Part shown: positions 42,469-51,245 of the stretch, piece by piece
Position numbering within the stretch: the stretch's first letter is position 1
How the letters are laid out: every line of letters begins with the position of its first letter
Assembly: GCA_944386495.1 (NCBI GenBank)
Contig: CALXBE010000017.1
Span: 1-51,318 of the forward strand
Source: an uncultured Gemmiger sp.
GTDB taxonomy: Bacteria > Bacillota > Clostridia > Oscillospirales > Ruminococcaceae
DNA: 51,318 nt
Direction: 5' to 3'
Made by a program: the position numbers and the translations under genes
Notes under the pieces: model-generated
Seen by the model: the letters and a program-made list of their open reading frames with translations, nothing else
What the model was told of the DNA's origin: nothing
Databases searched by the model: none

Positions 42469-43701
42469 CACCCATTCTCCCTGGCGGAAAATGGGGATTT
42501 CCCGGCCGTCGGCAGTGAATCCGGTAATGTCCGTATCCCCGGCGCCGATCATCACATCCTCGTGGACGGCACTGGCGTTGACTCCCTTTTCCAGCAGCTG
42601 TTCCGGGGTCATGTCATTTCCCCCGGCTACGGTGCCCGGATAGCCGTCTCCAAAGGCAATATGGCAGGCGGCGTTCTCGTCAAAGAGGGTATCATAGAAG
42701 AGCAGACCGCTCCGGTTGACCGGGCTGGAGGCAGGAACCAGAGCCACCTCCCCGATCCGGCAGGCGTTCTCGTCGCTTTCCAGCAGCTGGGCCAGCAGGT
42801 CGTCATTTTTGGCGGCCCCGTGGCTGACCACCCGACCCTCCTTGAACTCCACCCAGAAGCCTTCAATCAGCTGCCCGTTGTATACATAGGGTTTGGTGCC
42901 GTACACCTTCCCCTCCACCCGAAGCCGGTGGGGAGCGGTATACACTTCCTCGGTGGGGATGTTGGCGATAAACACCGCCCCGTTCTCCGCCCTGCTCTGG
43001 GCCGCCTCCCAGCGGGCGTCCTGAGCCAGACCAATCCACAAATCGGTGCCGTTGCCACTGGTAAAGTGGAGCCGGTCCAGATGATATTCATTCAGTGCGT
43101 TGGCGCACCGGGTCAGCTTTTCCACATGGGCCTTCCAGTTTTCTACCGGGTCGGTGTCCGGGTCCACCCGGCAGACCTTGAAGATGGCCTCCCAAAGCCG
43201 TTCCACCCCTTCTTCCGGGGGCAGTTCCGGGAATACCTTGGCCGCCCAGGCCGGGCAGGGCAGGGCTGCAATGCACCACTGTATCCGGTCCTTCATGGTG
43301 TACTCCTGCCAGGGCTTCATAAAGAGCCGTCCCGCCAGGGCCACACGGTTCACCTTCTCCACATCCAGCCCCTCGAAAATCTGGGGGTCGGCTCCCCGGA
43401 GGGCCAGCAGGCAGCAGCCGTCCGGGTCCTCCGCATAGTCCAGCCAGGCCCGGAGCGCGCTGGGCTTATGACTGGTCAGGTCAGCCTCCGCCCCCTGCTC
43501 ATACCGGATGCGGGTCAGCTTTTCGTCCTCATACCGGACCACCACATCCTTGGCGCCGGCCTCAAATCCCACCTGGGCGCAGATTCGGGCAATGGGGGCC
43601 TGTTCCACCGGGCAGCGGATGATCAGGGTCTGCCGGGGCTGTACATTTACCCCTACCCTTACTACAAATTCTGCATATTTTCTTACCAGTTCCTGATCCA
43701 T
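42460..43701 (-). CDS. M29 family aminopeptidase (AmpS/PepS type)
   Basis: A 413-residue metallo-aminopeptidase of the thermophilic/M29 group, which frees N-terminal residues from peptides in the cytoplasm. The N-terminal segment LVRKYAEFVVRVGVNVQPRQTLIIRCPVEQAPIAR and the metal-ligand regions, including IPTEEVYTAPHRLRVEGKV (Glu near residue 253), LGEVALVP-like IGEVALVPASSPV and HIAFGDGYPG, can be seen. It is full length. AGGGAGG lies upstream of the ATG. It is transcribed alone from a promoter that overlaps that of the divergent MATE gene. Confidence 0.93.
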   Translation of the reverse strand: MDQELVRKYAEFVVRVGVNVQPRQTLIIRCPVEQAPIARICAQVGFEAGAKDVVVRYEDEKLTRIRYEQGAEADLTSHKPSALRAWLDYAEDPDGCCLLALRGADPQIFEGLDVEKVNRVALAGRLFMKPWQEYTMKDRIQWCIAALPCPAWAAKVFPELPPEEGVERLWEAIFKVCRVDPDTDPVENWKAHVEKLTRCANALNEYHLDRLHFTSGNGTDLWIGLAQDARWEAAQSRAENGAVFIANIPTEEVYTAPHRLRVEGKVYGTKPYVYNGQLIEGFWVEFKEGRVVSHGAAKNDDLLAQLLESDENACRIGEVALVPASSPVNRSGLLFYDTLFDENAACHIAFGDGYPGTVAGGNDMTPEQLLEKGVNASAVHEDVMIGAGDTDITGFTADGREIPIFRQGEWVLQ

Positions 43702-43761
43702 ATTCTCTTTATCCTCCCTGAAGATATATAACCAATCTCTTAATTTGTATAATTTTCTTCT

Positions 43762-43790
43762 ATTATAAAGTTCCCCCCTTCAATTGTAAA
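43762..43790 (-). promoter_or_regulatory. Promoter of the M29 aminopeptidase gene
   Basis: On the minus strand TTTACA (43785-43790), 17 bases, TATAAT (43762-43767). Its -35 shares five of six bases with the -35 of the divergent MATE promoter. Confidence 0.7.
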
Positions 43791-43812
43791 GTTTCCGCAA
43801 AGCTCCTATAAT
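43784..43812 (+). promoter_or_regulatory. Promoter of the MATE gene pair
   Basis: TTGTAA (43784-43789), 17 bases, TATAAT (43807-43812), about 60 bases before the ATG at 43872. Confidence 0.7.
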
Positions 43813-43871
43813 ATGATTTGAATAACAACTGTTGGACAGCGTTTGCTGGCGAATTGAAGAGGTTTTGTTTT

Positions 43872-45245
43872 ATGAAGATTCACACCATGCCCCAGGACCA
43901 GAAGGTGGAATACATGCTCACTGCCCCCATTCCGGGGCTTATCTGCCAAATGGCCGTACCCACCATCATCAGTATGCTGGTGACCAGCCTTTATAACATG
44001 GCTGACACCCTTTTTGTAGGCCAGCTGGACACCCAGTCCACCGCCGCCGTGGGCATTTCCTTCAGCGTCATGGCCATTTTTCAGGCTTTCGGCTTCTTCT
44101 TCGGCCATGGCAGCGGCAACTACATCAGCCGAGCCATGGGCGCGCAGCAATTTGACAGTGCCCGGAAAATGGCTGCCACCGGTTTCATCACCTGCCTGAT
44201 TGCAGGGGTAGCCATCGGTGTATTGGGAATCCTCTTTATCTCTCCCCTGTCAGTGCTGCTGGGAAGCACCCCTACCATCCTCCCCTACACCGTCAGTTAT
44301 CTTCGCCTGATTTTTCTGGGTGCCCCCTTTATCATGGGCAGCTTTGTGCTGAATAACCAGATGCGGTTCCAGGGCAGCGCCAGCTCCGCCATGGTGGGAA
44401 TTGTCAGCGGCGCCGTTCTGAACATTGTTCTGGACCCTATCCTGATTTTCGTCTTTGATATGGGGGTGGCCGGAGCTGCCGCTGCCACCGTCATCAGCCA
44501 GGCAGTTTCCTTCTTTATCCTTCTCTGGATGAACCGGACCCAGGCCGTGATTCGGGTGGATTTGAAAATGTTCACCCCCTCCCGGCATTATTTCACCAAC
44601 ATTTTCCGGGGCGGCGTTCCCAGCCTTTGCCGTCAGGGAATCGGCAGCATTGCCACCATTGCCCTGAACACCGCCGCCGGGAACTACGGCGGGGCTGCCG
44701 CTGATGCCGCCATCGCCGCCATGGGGGTGGTGACCCGCATTTCCACCTTTGCCAACAGTGCCCTGATTGGCTTTGGCCAGGGATTCCAGCCGGTCTGCGG
44801 CACCAACTACGGGGCCGGAAAATACACCCGGGTCCGGGAAGCCTTCAACTTCTGCCTCCGGGTGGGGGTCGTCCTCCTTATCATTATCAGTATTGCCGGT
44901 TTTGTGGGAGCCGAACCGCTCATTGCTTTGTTCCGGAAAGATCCCCAGGTCATTGAAATCGGAGTTCTGGCCCTTCGCAGCCAGTGTCTGGTCTTTGTTC
45001 TCAATGTATACATCGTCCTCAGCAACATGATGCTCCAGACCATTGGCATGGCTGCAAGAGCAAGCATTACCGCCGCTGCCCGTCAGGGTATCTTCTTTAT
45101 CCCTCTCATCTTTATTCTTCCCCTCTTCATGGGCCTTACCGGAGTACAGATTGCCCAGGCTGTTTCTGATGTCTGCACCTTCCTTTTGGCCATTCCCCTG
45201 ACCCGGGGCGTTCTGAAACAATTCACTGTTGACAGGGAAGGGTAA
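43872..45245 (+). CDS. MATE family efflux transporter (first of two)
   Basis: A 457-residue multidrug and toxin exporter with 12 expected membrane helices in two halves. The first half shows MAVPTIISMLVTSLYNMADTLFVGQL and, after it, AAVGISFSVMAI; a matching pattern begins the second half around residue 240 (GGVPSLCRQGIGSIATIALNTAAG). It uses a sodium or proton gradient; the substrate is not readable. I chose the ATG at 43872 with AGAGG upstream; a TTG 18 codons earlier gives a poor N-terminus. Another MATE gene follows 59 bases downstream without a terminator between them. Confidence 0.92.
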   Translation: MKIHTMPQDQKVEYMLTAPIPGLICQMAVPTIISMLVTSLYNMADTLFVGQLDTQSTAAVGISFSVMAIFQAFGFFFGHGSGNYISRAMGAQQFDSARKMAATGFITCLIAGVAIGVLGILFISPLSVLLGSTPTILPYTVSYLRLIFLGAPFIMGSFVLNNQMRFQGSASSAMVGIVSGAVLNIVLDPILIFVFDMGVAGAAAATVISQAVSFFILLWMNRTQAVIRVDLKMFTPSRHYFTNIFRGGVPSLCRQGIGSIATIALNTAAGNYGGAAADAAIAAMGVVTRISTFANSALIGFGQGFQPVCGTNYGAGKYTRVREAFNFCLRVGVVLLIIISIAGFVGAEPLIALFRKDPQVIEIGVLALRSQCLVFVLNVYIVLSNMMLQTIGMAARASITAAARQGIFFIPLIFILPLFMGLTGVQIAQAVSDVCTFLLAIPLTRGVLKQFTVDREG

Positions 45246-45304
45246 AAGGATTAAGATACTCTCTTGGCACCATCAAAATCAAGCGCCGGGGAGTGTGACC
45301 TGAA

Positions 45305-46669
45305 ATGACAAAAAATCTTACGGAGGGAAAGCCCCTCCAGCTTATTCTGGGCTTTGCCATTCCGGTATTGCTCAGCCTTTTATTCCAACAATTCTACAGT
45401 CTGGTGGACACCATGATCGTGGGCAAGACCCTGGGCAGCGATGCCCTGGCCGCCGTAGGCAGCACCGGAAGCCTGAACTTTATGGTCATTGGTTTCTGCT
45501 CCGGTGTCTGTGCCGGTTTTGCCATCCCGGTGGCCCAGAGTTTCGGTGCCAAGGATGAGGACCTGCTGAAACGGTACATCGGAAGCAGCACCTGGCTCTG
45601 CATCATCTTCTCGGTGGTCATGGCAGTGGGCACTGCCCTTCCCTGCCGGTTCATTCTTCAAATCATGGACACCCCGCCCGAGATTCTGGATGATGCTTAC
45701 AAGTACATCGTTATCATCTTCTGGGGCATTCCGGTGACTTACCTGTACAACATCCTCTCCTCCATGATCCGGAGCGTGGGAGACAGCAAGACCCCTGTTA
45801 TTTTCCTGGCCCTGGCCAGTCTTTTGAACATTGCCCTGGACTTTATCTTCATTCTCAATTTTAAAATGGGGATTGCCGGGGCCGCCTGGGCCACCGTGGT
45901 GTCTCAGGGAGTAAGCGGCGTGCTCTGCCTGATCTACCTGAAGAAAAAGTTCCCCATCCTTCAGCCCAAGGGCAACCAGTGGCGGCTGACCGCACGGCAT
46001 GCCTCCAAACTCTGCGGAATCGGGATTCCCATGGGGCTTCAGTACAGCGTTACCGCCATCGGCAGCCTGGTGCTTCAGATTTTCATCAACGGTCTGGGCA
46101 CTGCCGCCATTGCCGCCATCACTGCCGGCAGCAAGCTGAGCCTTATCTTTACCTGTCCCTTTGATGCTCTGGGAAGCACCATTGCCACCTATGCAGGGCA
46201 GAATATCGGAGCCGGAAAAATCCACCGGATTCGGGACGGCCTTTACTGCTGCATTCTTCTGGGCAGCGTTTACAGCCTGATTGCCCTGGCCGTTTTCTGG
46301 GTGGCAGGCGGTCCTCTCTCCCTCCTGTTCCTGGACAGCTCCGATGCCCTCCTGGTGGAGAATTCCAGGCTGTATCTGATTCTCAACGCCCTTTTCTATA
46401 TTCCCCTGGCCGCAGTGATCGTTTACCGGTTCTGCATTCAGGGCATGGGGTTCAGCCAGATGGCCATCTGCGCCGGTGTTCTGGAAATGGTGGGACGGTC
46501 CGCCGTAGGTATCTTTATCATCCCTTCCGTGGGATATGTAGCCGCCTGCCTGGCCGGGCCTGTGGCCTGGATTCTGGCAGACCTGTTCCTGGTTCCCGTC
46601 TGCTACTACTACATCAAACGGGTAGCCCGGGAACACCAGGCTGCTTTGGAGCAGCATCAGCTGACCTGA
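45305..46669 (+). CDS. MATE family efflux transporter (second of two)
   Basis: A 454-residue MATE exporter, 12 expected helices. Its N-terminal half reads GFAIPVLLSLLFQQFYSLVDTMIVGKTLGSDALAAVGSTGS, the usual MATE helix 1-2 pattern, and the second half begins near residue 238 (GIPMGLQYSVTAIGSLVLQIFINGLG). It is a distant relative, not a copy, of the gene upstream, and probably shares its promoter. A GGGGAG site precedes the ATG. A strong terminator follows. Substrate unknown. Confidence 0.92.
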   Translation: MTKNLTEGKPLQLILGFAIPVLLSLLFQQFYSLVDTMIVGKTLGSDALAAVGSTGSLNFMVIGFCSGVCAGFAIPVAQSFGAKDEDLLKRYIGSSTWLCIIFSVVMAVGTALPCRFILQIMDTPPEILDDAYKYIVIIFWGIPVTYLYNILSSMIRSVGDSKTPVIFLALASLLNIALDFIFILNFKMGIAGAAWATVVSQGVSGVLCLIYLKKKFPILQPKGNQWRLTARHASKLCGIGIPMGLQYSVTAIGSLVLQIFINGLGTAAIAAITAGSKLSLIFTCPFDALGSTIATYAGQNIGAGKIHRIRDGLYCCILLGSVYSLIALAVFWVAGGPLSLLFLDSSDALLVENSRLYLILNALFYIPLAAVIVYRFCIQGMGFSQMAICAGVLEMVGRSAVGIFIIPSVGYVAACLAGPVAWILADLFLVPVCYYYIKRVAREHQAALEQHQLT

Positions 46670-46688
46670 GTTTATATTTAAGACAGCA

Positions 46689-46723
46689 AAAAATCCCCCG
46701 ACCTGATGGCCGGGGGATTTTTC
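46689..46723. terminator. Terminator between the MATE pair and glyS
   Basis: AAAAATCCCCCG faces CGGGGGATTTTT over a 10-base loop, with A and T runs on both sides, between convergent genes. Confidence 0.9.
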
Positions 46724-46739
46724 TGTCTGAAAGAGAAAA

Positions 46740-48158
46740 TCAGAACTGGATCTTCTCCTCAATATAATTCTTCAGCTGGTCAATGGGGATACGGACCTGC
46801 TCCATGGTGTCACGGTCACGGACGGTGACACAGTGGTCTGCCTCGTCGGTCTCGGAGCCGAAGGTCTGGAAGTCCACGGTAATGCAGAAGGGAGTTCCGA
46901 TCTCGTCCTCGCGGCGGTACCGCTTGCCGATGGAACCGGCATCGTCAAAGTCCACCATGAAGTACTTGCTCAGCTCCTGCCATACGGGCCGGGCCTGCTC
47001 GCTCAGCTTCTTGGACAGGGGCAGCACAGCGGCCTTGAAGGGAGCCAGAGCGGGATGGAGGTGAAGAACGGTACGGATGTCCTCCTTGCCCTTGGCGTCG
47101 GTGCCCAGGTGCTCCTCGTCATAAGCCTCACAGAGGAAAGCCAGGGCTACACGGTCAGCACCCAGAGAAGGCTCAATGACATAAGGAATATAATGCTCGT
47201 TGGTCTCGGGGTCGAAGTATTCCAGGCTCTTGCCGCTGGCTTCCTGGTGACGGCCCAGGTCGTAGTTGGTCCGGTCTGCAATGCCCCACAGCTCGCCCCA
47301 GTCGGTGAAGGGGAAAGCATACTCAATGTCGGTGGTGGCACGGCTGTAGAAGGCCAGCTCGGCGGGTTCGTGGTCCCGCAGGCGGAGGTTCTCCTCCTTG
47401 ATGCCCAGGCTCAGCAGCCAGTTCTTGCAGAAGTCCTTCCAGTAGGCAAACCACTCCAGGTCGGTGCCGGGCTTGCAGAAGAACTCGCATTCCATCTGCT
47501 CAAATTCCCGGGTACGGAAGGTGAAGTTGCCGGGGGTGATTTCGTTCCGGAAAGCCTTGCCTACCTGGCATACGCCGAAGGGCAGCTTCCGGCGGGTGGT
47601 CCGCTGAATATTGGCAAAGTTCACGAAAATGCCCTGGGCGGTCTCGGGGCGCAGGTAGCAGGTGCTGCTGCTGTCCTCGGTAACGCCGATGGCAGTCTTG
47701 AACATGAGGTTGAACTTCCGGATGGGGGTGAAGTCATGCTTGCCGCAGACGGGGCAGACCACATCCTCATGCTCTGCAATGAAGCTGTCCATCTCGTCAA
47801 AGCTCATGGCATCCACATTCACCTCAGGGTGAACATCCCCGATGAGCTTGTCAGCCCGGTGGCGGGCCTTGCAGGCCTTGCAATCCAGCAGAGGATCGCT
47901 GAAGCTGGAAACATGGCCGGTGGTCACCCAGGTCTGGGGGTTCATGATAATGGCGGCATCCAGACCCACATTCAGGCCGGATTCCTGCACGAACTTTTTC
48001 AGCCATGCCTTCTTCACATTGTTCTTGAACTCCACGCCCAGAGGGCCGTAATCCCAGCTGTTGGCCAGGCCGCCGTAAATCTCACTGCCCGGATAGATAT
48101 ATCCCCGGTTTTTGCAGAGGTTCACGATCATGTCCAAAGTTTTTTCGCTGTTTTTCAT
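46740..48158 (-). CDS. glyS: Glycine--tRNA ligase, single-chain dimeric type
   Basis: A 472-residue class II synthetase of the alpha2 type, which differs from the two-subunit GlyQ/GlyS enzyme. It shows [38 protein letters not shown] (motif 1 region), [25 protein letters not shown] (motif 2) and [14 protein letters not shown] (motif 3). A zinc-binding-like CKAC...CPVC region is present near residues 87-150. The start is the ATG at 48156-48158 with GAGGAG six bases upstream. No T-box leader is present; the leader is short. Confidence 0.96.
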   Translation of the reverse strand: MKNSEKTLDMIVNLCKNRGYIYPGSEIYGGLANSWDYGPLGVEFKNNVKKAWLKKFVQESGLNVGLDAAIIMNPQTWVTTGHVSSFSDPLLDCKACKARHRADKLIGDVHPEVNVDAMSFDEMDSFIAEHEDVVCPVCGKHDFTPIRKFNLMFKTAIGVTEDSSSTCYLRPETAQGIFVNFANIQRTTRRKLPFGVCQVGKAFRNEITPGNFTFRTREFEQMECEFFCKPGTDLEWFAYWKDFCKNWLLSLGIKEENLRLRDHEPAELAFYSRATTDIEYAFPFTDWGELWGIADRTNYDLGRHQEASGKSLEYFDPETNEHYIPYVIEPSLGADRVALAFLCEAYDEEHLGTDAKGKEDIRTVLHLHPALAPFKAAVLPLSKKLSEQARPVWQELSKYFMVDFDDAGSIGKRYRREDEIGTPFCITVDFQTFGSETDEADHCVTVRDRDTMEQVRIPIDQLKNYIEEKIQF

Positions 48159-48213
48159 TTTCTTACTCCTCACTGCACGGCTGGCTGCCGCACCGTATTT
48201 TGTATTTTGTTAC

Positions 48214-48243
48214 TATACCACACCCGCCCCTTCCTTTGCAAGG
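48214..48243 (-). promoter_or_regulatory. Promoter of glyS
   Basis: On the minus strand TTGCAA (48238-48243), 18 bases, TGG plus TATAGT (48214-48219), about 50 bases before the start. Confidence 0.65.
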
Positions 48244-48274
48244 CGCAGGAGAAAAAAGTAGCACTTCCCCGCAG

Positions 48275-48305
48275 AAAAGCCCCGGGAGAAACTCTCCCGG
48301 GGCAG
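48275..48305 (-). terminator. Terminator of the metNIQ operon
   Basis: GCCCCGGGAGA, loop of three, TCTCCCGGGGC, then TTTTCTGC on the minus strand. It begins 12 bases past the metQ stop. Confidence 0.88.
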
Positions 48306-48316
48306 CAGGTCAATGA

Positions 48317-49192
48317 TTAAACAAAGGGAACCACGGAGCCGTTGTAGGTCTCGTTGATGTAGTTCTGGATGGTCTCGCTCTTGAGAGCCTCCACCAGAGC
48401 CTGAATCTTGGGCAGGTTCTCGTTGCCCTCCTTCACGGCGATGATGTTGACAAAGTTCTCCTTGATGGACTCGCTCTGAGCATCTTCCAGGGCAACAGCA
48501 TCAGCGCTGGTGTAACCTGCTTCCAGAGCATAGTTGCCGTTCAGAACCACAAAGGAAACCTCGGAAGCCATCCGGGGAATCTGAGCAGCCTCAATTTCCA
48601 CGATCTCCAGCTCGTTGGGGTTCTCCACAATGTCGTTGACGGTGGCGGTCAGGCCTGCGCCCTCAGCCAGGGTGATGATGCCGTTGGCCTCCAGCAGAGC
48701 CAGAGCACGGGCCTCGTTGGTGGGGTCGTTGGGAACGGCAATGGTGTCGCCCTTGGCCAGCTCAGCCAGGTCGCTCTTGGCGCCGGGGTAGATGCCCAGG
48801 GGCTCGTAGTGGATGGAACCGGCGTTGACCAGGTGGGTGCCACGGCTCTCATTGAACTCGTTCAGGTAGTTGATGTGCTGGAAGTAGTTGGCGTCAAACT
48901 CGCCGGACTCTACCACTTCGTTGGGCTGTACATAGTCGCTGAATACCTTGACCTCCAGCTGGTAGCCCTGTTCCTCCAGGATGGGCTTTACCTGCTCCAG
49001 AATCTCGGCATGAGGGGTGGCGCTGGCAGCCACGGTGATGGTGTTGTCCTCAGCGGACTCCTGAGCAGCAGTGTCCTGAGCGGCATCCTGTGCGGCGTCC
49101 TGAGTGGCGTCTCCTGCGGTGCTGGTGCTGCCGCAGGCGGTAAGGGTCAGGGCCAGAGTGAGGGCCAGGACCAGTGCAATAAACTTTTTCAT
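48317..49192 (-). CDS. metQ: Methionine-binding lipoprotein MetQ
   Basis: A 291-residue substrate-binding lipoprotein of the NlpA family. The lipobox LTAC puts the modified cysteine at residue 20, followed by an Ala/Asp/Gln linker. The binding domain has the family motifs VVESGEFDANYFQHINYLNEFNES and IAVPNDPTNEARALALLE. It delivers methionine, probably both isomers, to the MetNI transporter. It is the last gene of the operon, 17 bases after metI. Confidence 0.94.
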   Translation of the reverse strand: MKKFIALVLALTLALTLTACGSTSTAGDATQDAAQDAAQDTAAQESAEDNTITVAASATPHAEILEQVKPILEEQGYQLEVKVFSDYVQPNEVVESGEFDANYFQHINYLNEFNESRGTHLVNAGSIHYEPLGIYPGAKSDLAELAKGDTIAVPNDPTNEARALALLEANGIITLAEGAGLTATVNDIVENPNELEIVEIEAAQIPRMASEVSFVVLNGNYALEAGYTSADAVALEDAQSESIKENFVNIIAVKEGNENLPKIQALVEALKSETIQNYINETYNGSVVPFV

Positions 49193-49209
49193 GAATACTT
49201 TCCTCCAAA

Positions 49210-49866
49210 TTATTTTCTCTTATCTAAACGGCCTGCAATTGCGTTGCCTGCCATTTGGAACACTTGGAACAGCAGAATCAGGAGCAGTACGGTGACGATC
49301 ATAATGTCGGTCTCGTACCGGTAGTAGCCATACTGGATGGCAATGTCTCCCAGTCCGCCGCCGCCCACGGCGCCTGCCATGGCGGAATAGCCCAGAATGG
49401 TGCCCAGGGCAATGGTAGCCCCGGTGATCAGGCTGGTGCGGGCTTCCACCAGCAGGACCTTCCAGATGATCTGGAAGGTGGTTGCCCCCATACTCTGGGC
49501 GGCTTCAATGACCCCGGCATCCACTTCTTTCAGGCTGCCTTCCACCATACGGGCGATAAAGGGAGCCGCAGCGATGACCAAAGGCACAATGGTGGCAGTG
49601 GGGCCGTAGCTCTTGCCCACGATTGCCTTGGTAACGGGGATAATTAAAATAAGAAGAATCAGGAAGGGGGTGCTCCGCACCACATTGGCAATCACATCCA
49701 GCACCCGGTAGACTACCCGGTTGGGGGACAGTCCGCCCTGGTCTGTCACCGACAGGAGCACGCCCATGGGAAGGCCCAGCAGATACCCGAACAGGGTGGC
49801 AAAAATGGTCATGTAAAGGCTTTCCTGAACGCCCTGCCAGAGCATGGAAATCACAGCTTCACTCAT
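49210..49866 (-). CDS. metI: Methionine ABC transporter permease MetI
   Basis: A 218-residue permease with five expected helices. It has the characteristic EAA-type loop VEGSLKEVDAGVIEAAQSMGATTFQIIWKVLL, which contacts MetN, and the N-terminal QGVQESLYMTIFATLFGYLLGLPMGVLL. The start codon overlaps the end of metN by eight bases. Confidence 0.95.
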   Translation of the reverse strand: MSEAVISMLWQGVQESLYMTIFATLFGYLLGLPMGVLLSVTDQGGLSPNRVVYRVLDVIANVVRSTPFLILLILIIPVTKAIVGKSYGPTATIVPLVIAAAPFIARMVEGSLKEVDAGVIEAAQSMGATTFQIIWKVLLVEARTSLITGATIALGTILGYSAMAGAVGGGGLGDIAIQYGYYRYETDIMIVTVLLLILLFQVFQMAGNAIAGRLDKRK

Positions 49867-50887
49867 GGTCGCTCACCTCCTCCAGTTCCAGGCCCCGCTG
49901 GCGCAGGTAGTCCTTCATGGCCTCCTGCTGGGTACTGCCCGGCATAAACTCCAGCAGCATGTCGCCCTTGGCGGTGCCGCCCACATTCTTGGTGTTGGCT
50001 TTCATAATGTTTACCGGCTCCTTGAAGGTGAGGATCAGGTTGGCAATCACCGGTTCAAAGCTGGAATTCTCGGAAAATACGATTCGAATCCGGTTGCCGC
50101 TCTGAATCCGGTCCTGGGTCAGGGTGCGGGTGTCGCCCTCGCTGGGGCTGTCCTTGCTCACCAGTTCCCGGCCCACATCGCTTTGGGGATGGGCGAAAAT
50201 CTGGGCAACGGAGCCCTCCTCCACCACCCGGCCAGCCTGCATAATGGCCACCCGGTTGCAGATCTCCCGGACCACGCTCATCTGATGAGTGATGATGACA
50301 ATGGTCAGGCCCAGCTTCCGGTTGATGTCCTTGAGCAGTTCCAGGATGCTGTAGGTGGTCTGGGGGTCCAGGGCGCTGGTGGCCTCGTCACAAAGGAGAA
50401 TGCTGGGGTTGGAAGCCAGCGCCCGGGCAATGGCTACCCGCTGTTTCTGGCCGCCGGAAAGCTGGGCGGGATAAGCCTGGGCCTTGTCGGACAGGCCCAC
50501 CACTTCCAGCAGTTCCATAGCCCGCTGCCGGGCCTGGGACTTCTTTACGCCCTGAATGGTCAGGGGGAAGCAGATGTTATCCAGAACATTTTTCTGCATG
50601 AGCAGGTTGAAGTGCTGGAAAATCATTCCCATCTTCTGCCGCTGCATTCGAAGCTGGGCACCGTTCAGGCTGGCCAGGTCTTTGCCCTGGACCACCACCT
50701 TGCCCTGGGTGGGAACTTCCAGATAGTTCATGCACCGAACCAGGGTGCTTTTTCCTGCCCCGGACATTCCGATGATTCCGTAGATGTCTCCGGTCTCAAT
50801 CTCTAGGCTGACCCCTTTCAGGGCCTCCAGGATACCGTCCTTGGTCTGGAATGTTTTGTGCAGGTCTTGTACCAGGATCTCTGCCAT
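49859..50887 (-). CDS. metN: Methionine ABC transporter ATP-binding protein MetN
   Basis: A 342-residue ATPase. Walker A is GMSGAGKST (residues 40-48), the signature is [15 protein letters not shown] and Walker B is [12 protein letters not shown]. The C-terminal 90 residues form the NIL (ACT-like) domain that senses methionine and inhibits transport, so full feedback control should be present. I chose the ATG at 50885-50887 with AAAAGGAGG upstream. It is preceded by a 230-base leader with a methionine-rich peptide and a terminator. Confidence 0.95.
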   Translation of the reverse strand: MAEILVQDLHKTFQTKDGILEALKGVSLEIETGDIYGIIGMSGAGKSTLVRCMNYLEVPTQGKVVVQGKDLASLNGAQLRMQRQKMGMIFQHFNLLMQKNVLDNICFPLTIQGVKKSQARQRAMELLEVVGLSDKAQAYPAQLSGGQKQRVAIARALASNPSILLCDEATSALDPQTTYSILELLKDINRKLGLTIVIITHQMSVVREICNRVAIMQAGRVVEEGSVAQIFAHPQSDVGRELVSKDSPSEGDTRTLTQDRIQSGNRIRIVFSENSSFEPVIANLILTFKEPVNIMKANTKNVGGTAKGDMLLEFMPGSTQQEAMKDYLRQRGLELEEVSDHE

Positions 50888-50908
50888 ACTATTCCTCCTT
50901 TTGGAACA

Positions 50909-50943
50909 CAAAAAAAGCGGATGCGTCCATTCCGCATCCGCTT
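50909..50943 (-). terminator. Attenuator terminator ahead of metN
   Basis: On the minus strand AAGCGGATGCG, loop GAATGGA, CGCATCCGCTT then five more T. It is a perfect 11-bp stem, placed only about 22 bases before the metN start, so it must control entry into metNIQ. Bases 51002-51009 (TTTCGCAT on the minus strand) can pair with its left arm and loop (bases 50930-50937) to make an antiterminator. Confidence 0.85.
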
Positions 50944-51021
50944 AGTATCCCATCAATATCCCCGAAAGGATAACGGTCCATAACTCAATCTCGGAAAACG
51001 CATGCGAAAATAAACCCTATG

Positions 51022-51081
51022 TTACTGAATGCACATAGAGCCGCACATCATTTCCATGCTGTGAGCGACGATCCGTTTCAT
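51022..51081 (-). CDS. Methionine-rich leader peptide of metNIQ
   Basis: A 19-codon open frame, MKRIVAHSMEMMCGSMCIQ, followed by TAA. An AAAAAGGAG ribosome site lies eight bases before the ATG. Five of the 19 residues are methionine, with four of them internal and clustered at positions 9, 11, 12 and 16, and two are cysteine. It lies between the promoter at 51123-51150 and the terminator at 50909-50943 and has no other visible purpose. Leader peptides rich in the regulated amino acid are the sensing part of classical attenuators: slow translation at the methionine codons would favour the antiterminator. That this happens here is inference. The call is new to this reading and rests on one sequence only. 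Confidence 0.7.
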   Translation of the reverse strand: MKRIVAHSMEMMCGSMCIQ

Positions 51082-51098
51082 AATCGGTTCTCCTTTTT

Positions 51099-51112
51099 CC
51101 TGCTAAAGCAGG
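51099..51112 (-). promoter_or_regulatory. Small hairpin at the 5' end of the metN leader
   Basis: CCTGC, loop TTTA, GCAGG on the minus strand. It lies near the start of the transcript just before the leader-peptide ribosome site, and may protect the RNA end. Confidence 0.5.
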
Positions 51113-51122
51113 TTACTCTATT

Positions 51123-51150
51123 ATCATAGCCCATTTCCCGGCTTTGTCAA
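51123..51150 (-). promoter_or_regulatory. Promoter of the metNIQ leader and operon
   Basis: On the minus strand a perfect TTGACA (51145-51150), 16 bases, TATGAT (51123-51128), about 40 bases before the leader-peptide start. Confidence 0.8.
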
Positions 51151-51192
51151 CCTTTTTCTGATTTTTTCTTGTTTTTCCCTTTTGGGCCGCCC

Positions 51193-51221
51193 TTGACTGA
51201 ACCTGAAATTCCGGGTATAAT
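51193..51221 (+). promoter_or_regulatory. Promoter of the tRNA-Pro gene
   Basis: TTGACT (51193-51198), 17 bases, perfect TATAAT (51216-51221), 24 bases before the mature tRNA. It diverges from the metNIQ promoter. Confidence 0.85.
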
Positions 51222-51245
51222 CAGGTGTAAATCTTTACAGAATAT

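Noticed and set aside
48159-48237. Glycine T-box ahead of glyS
   Set aside because: The leader is only about 50 bases and lacks the T-box sequence and a specifier hairpin.
50888-51150. SAM riboswitch or Met T-box in front of metN
   Set aside because: Neither the S-box core nor a T-box GGGTGG-like sequence can be found; the leader is explained better by the small peptide and terminator.
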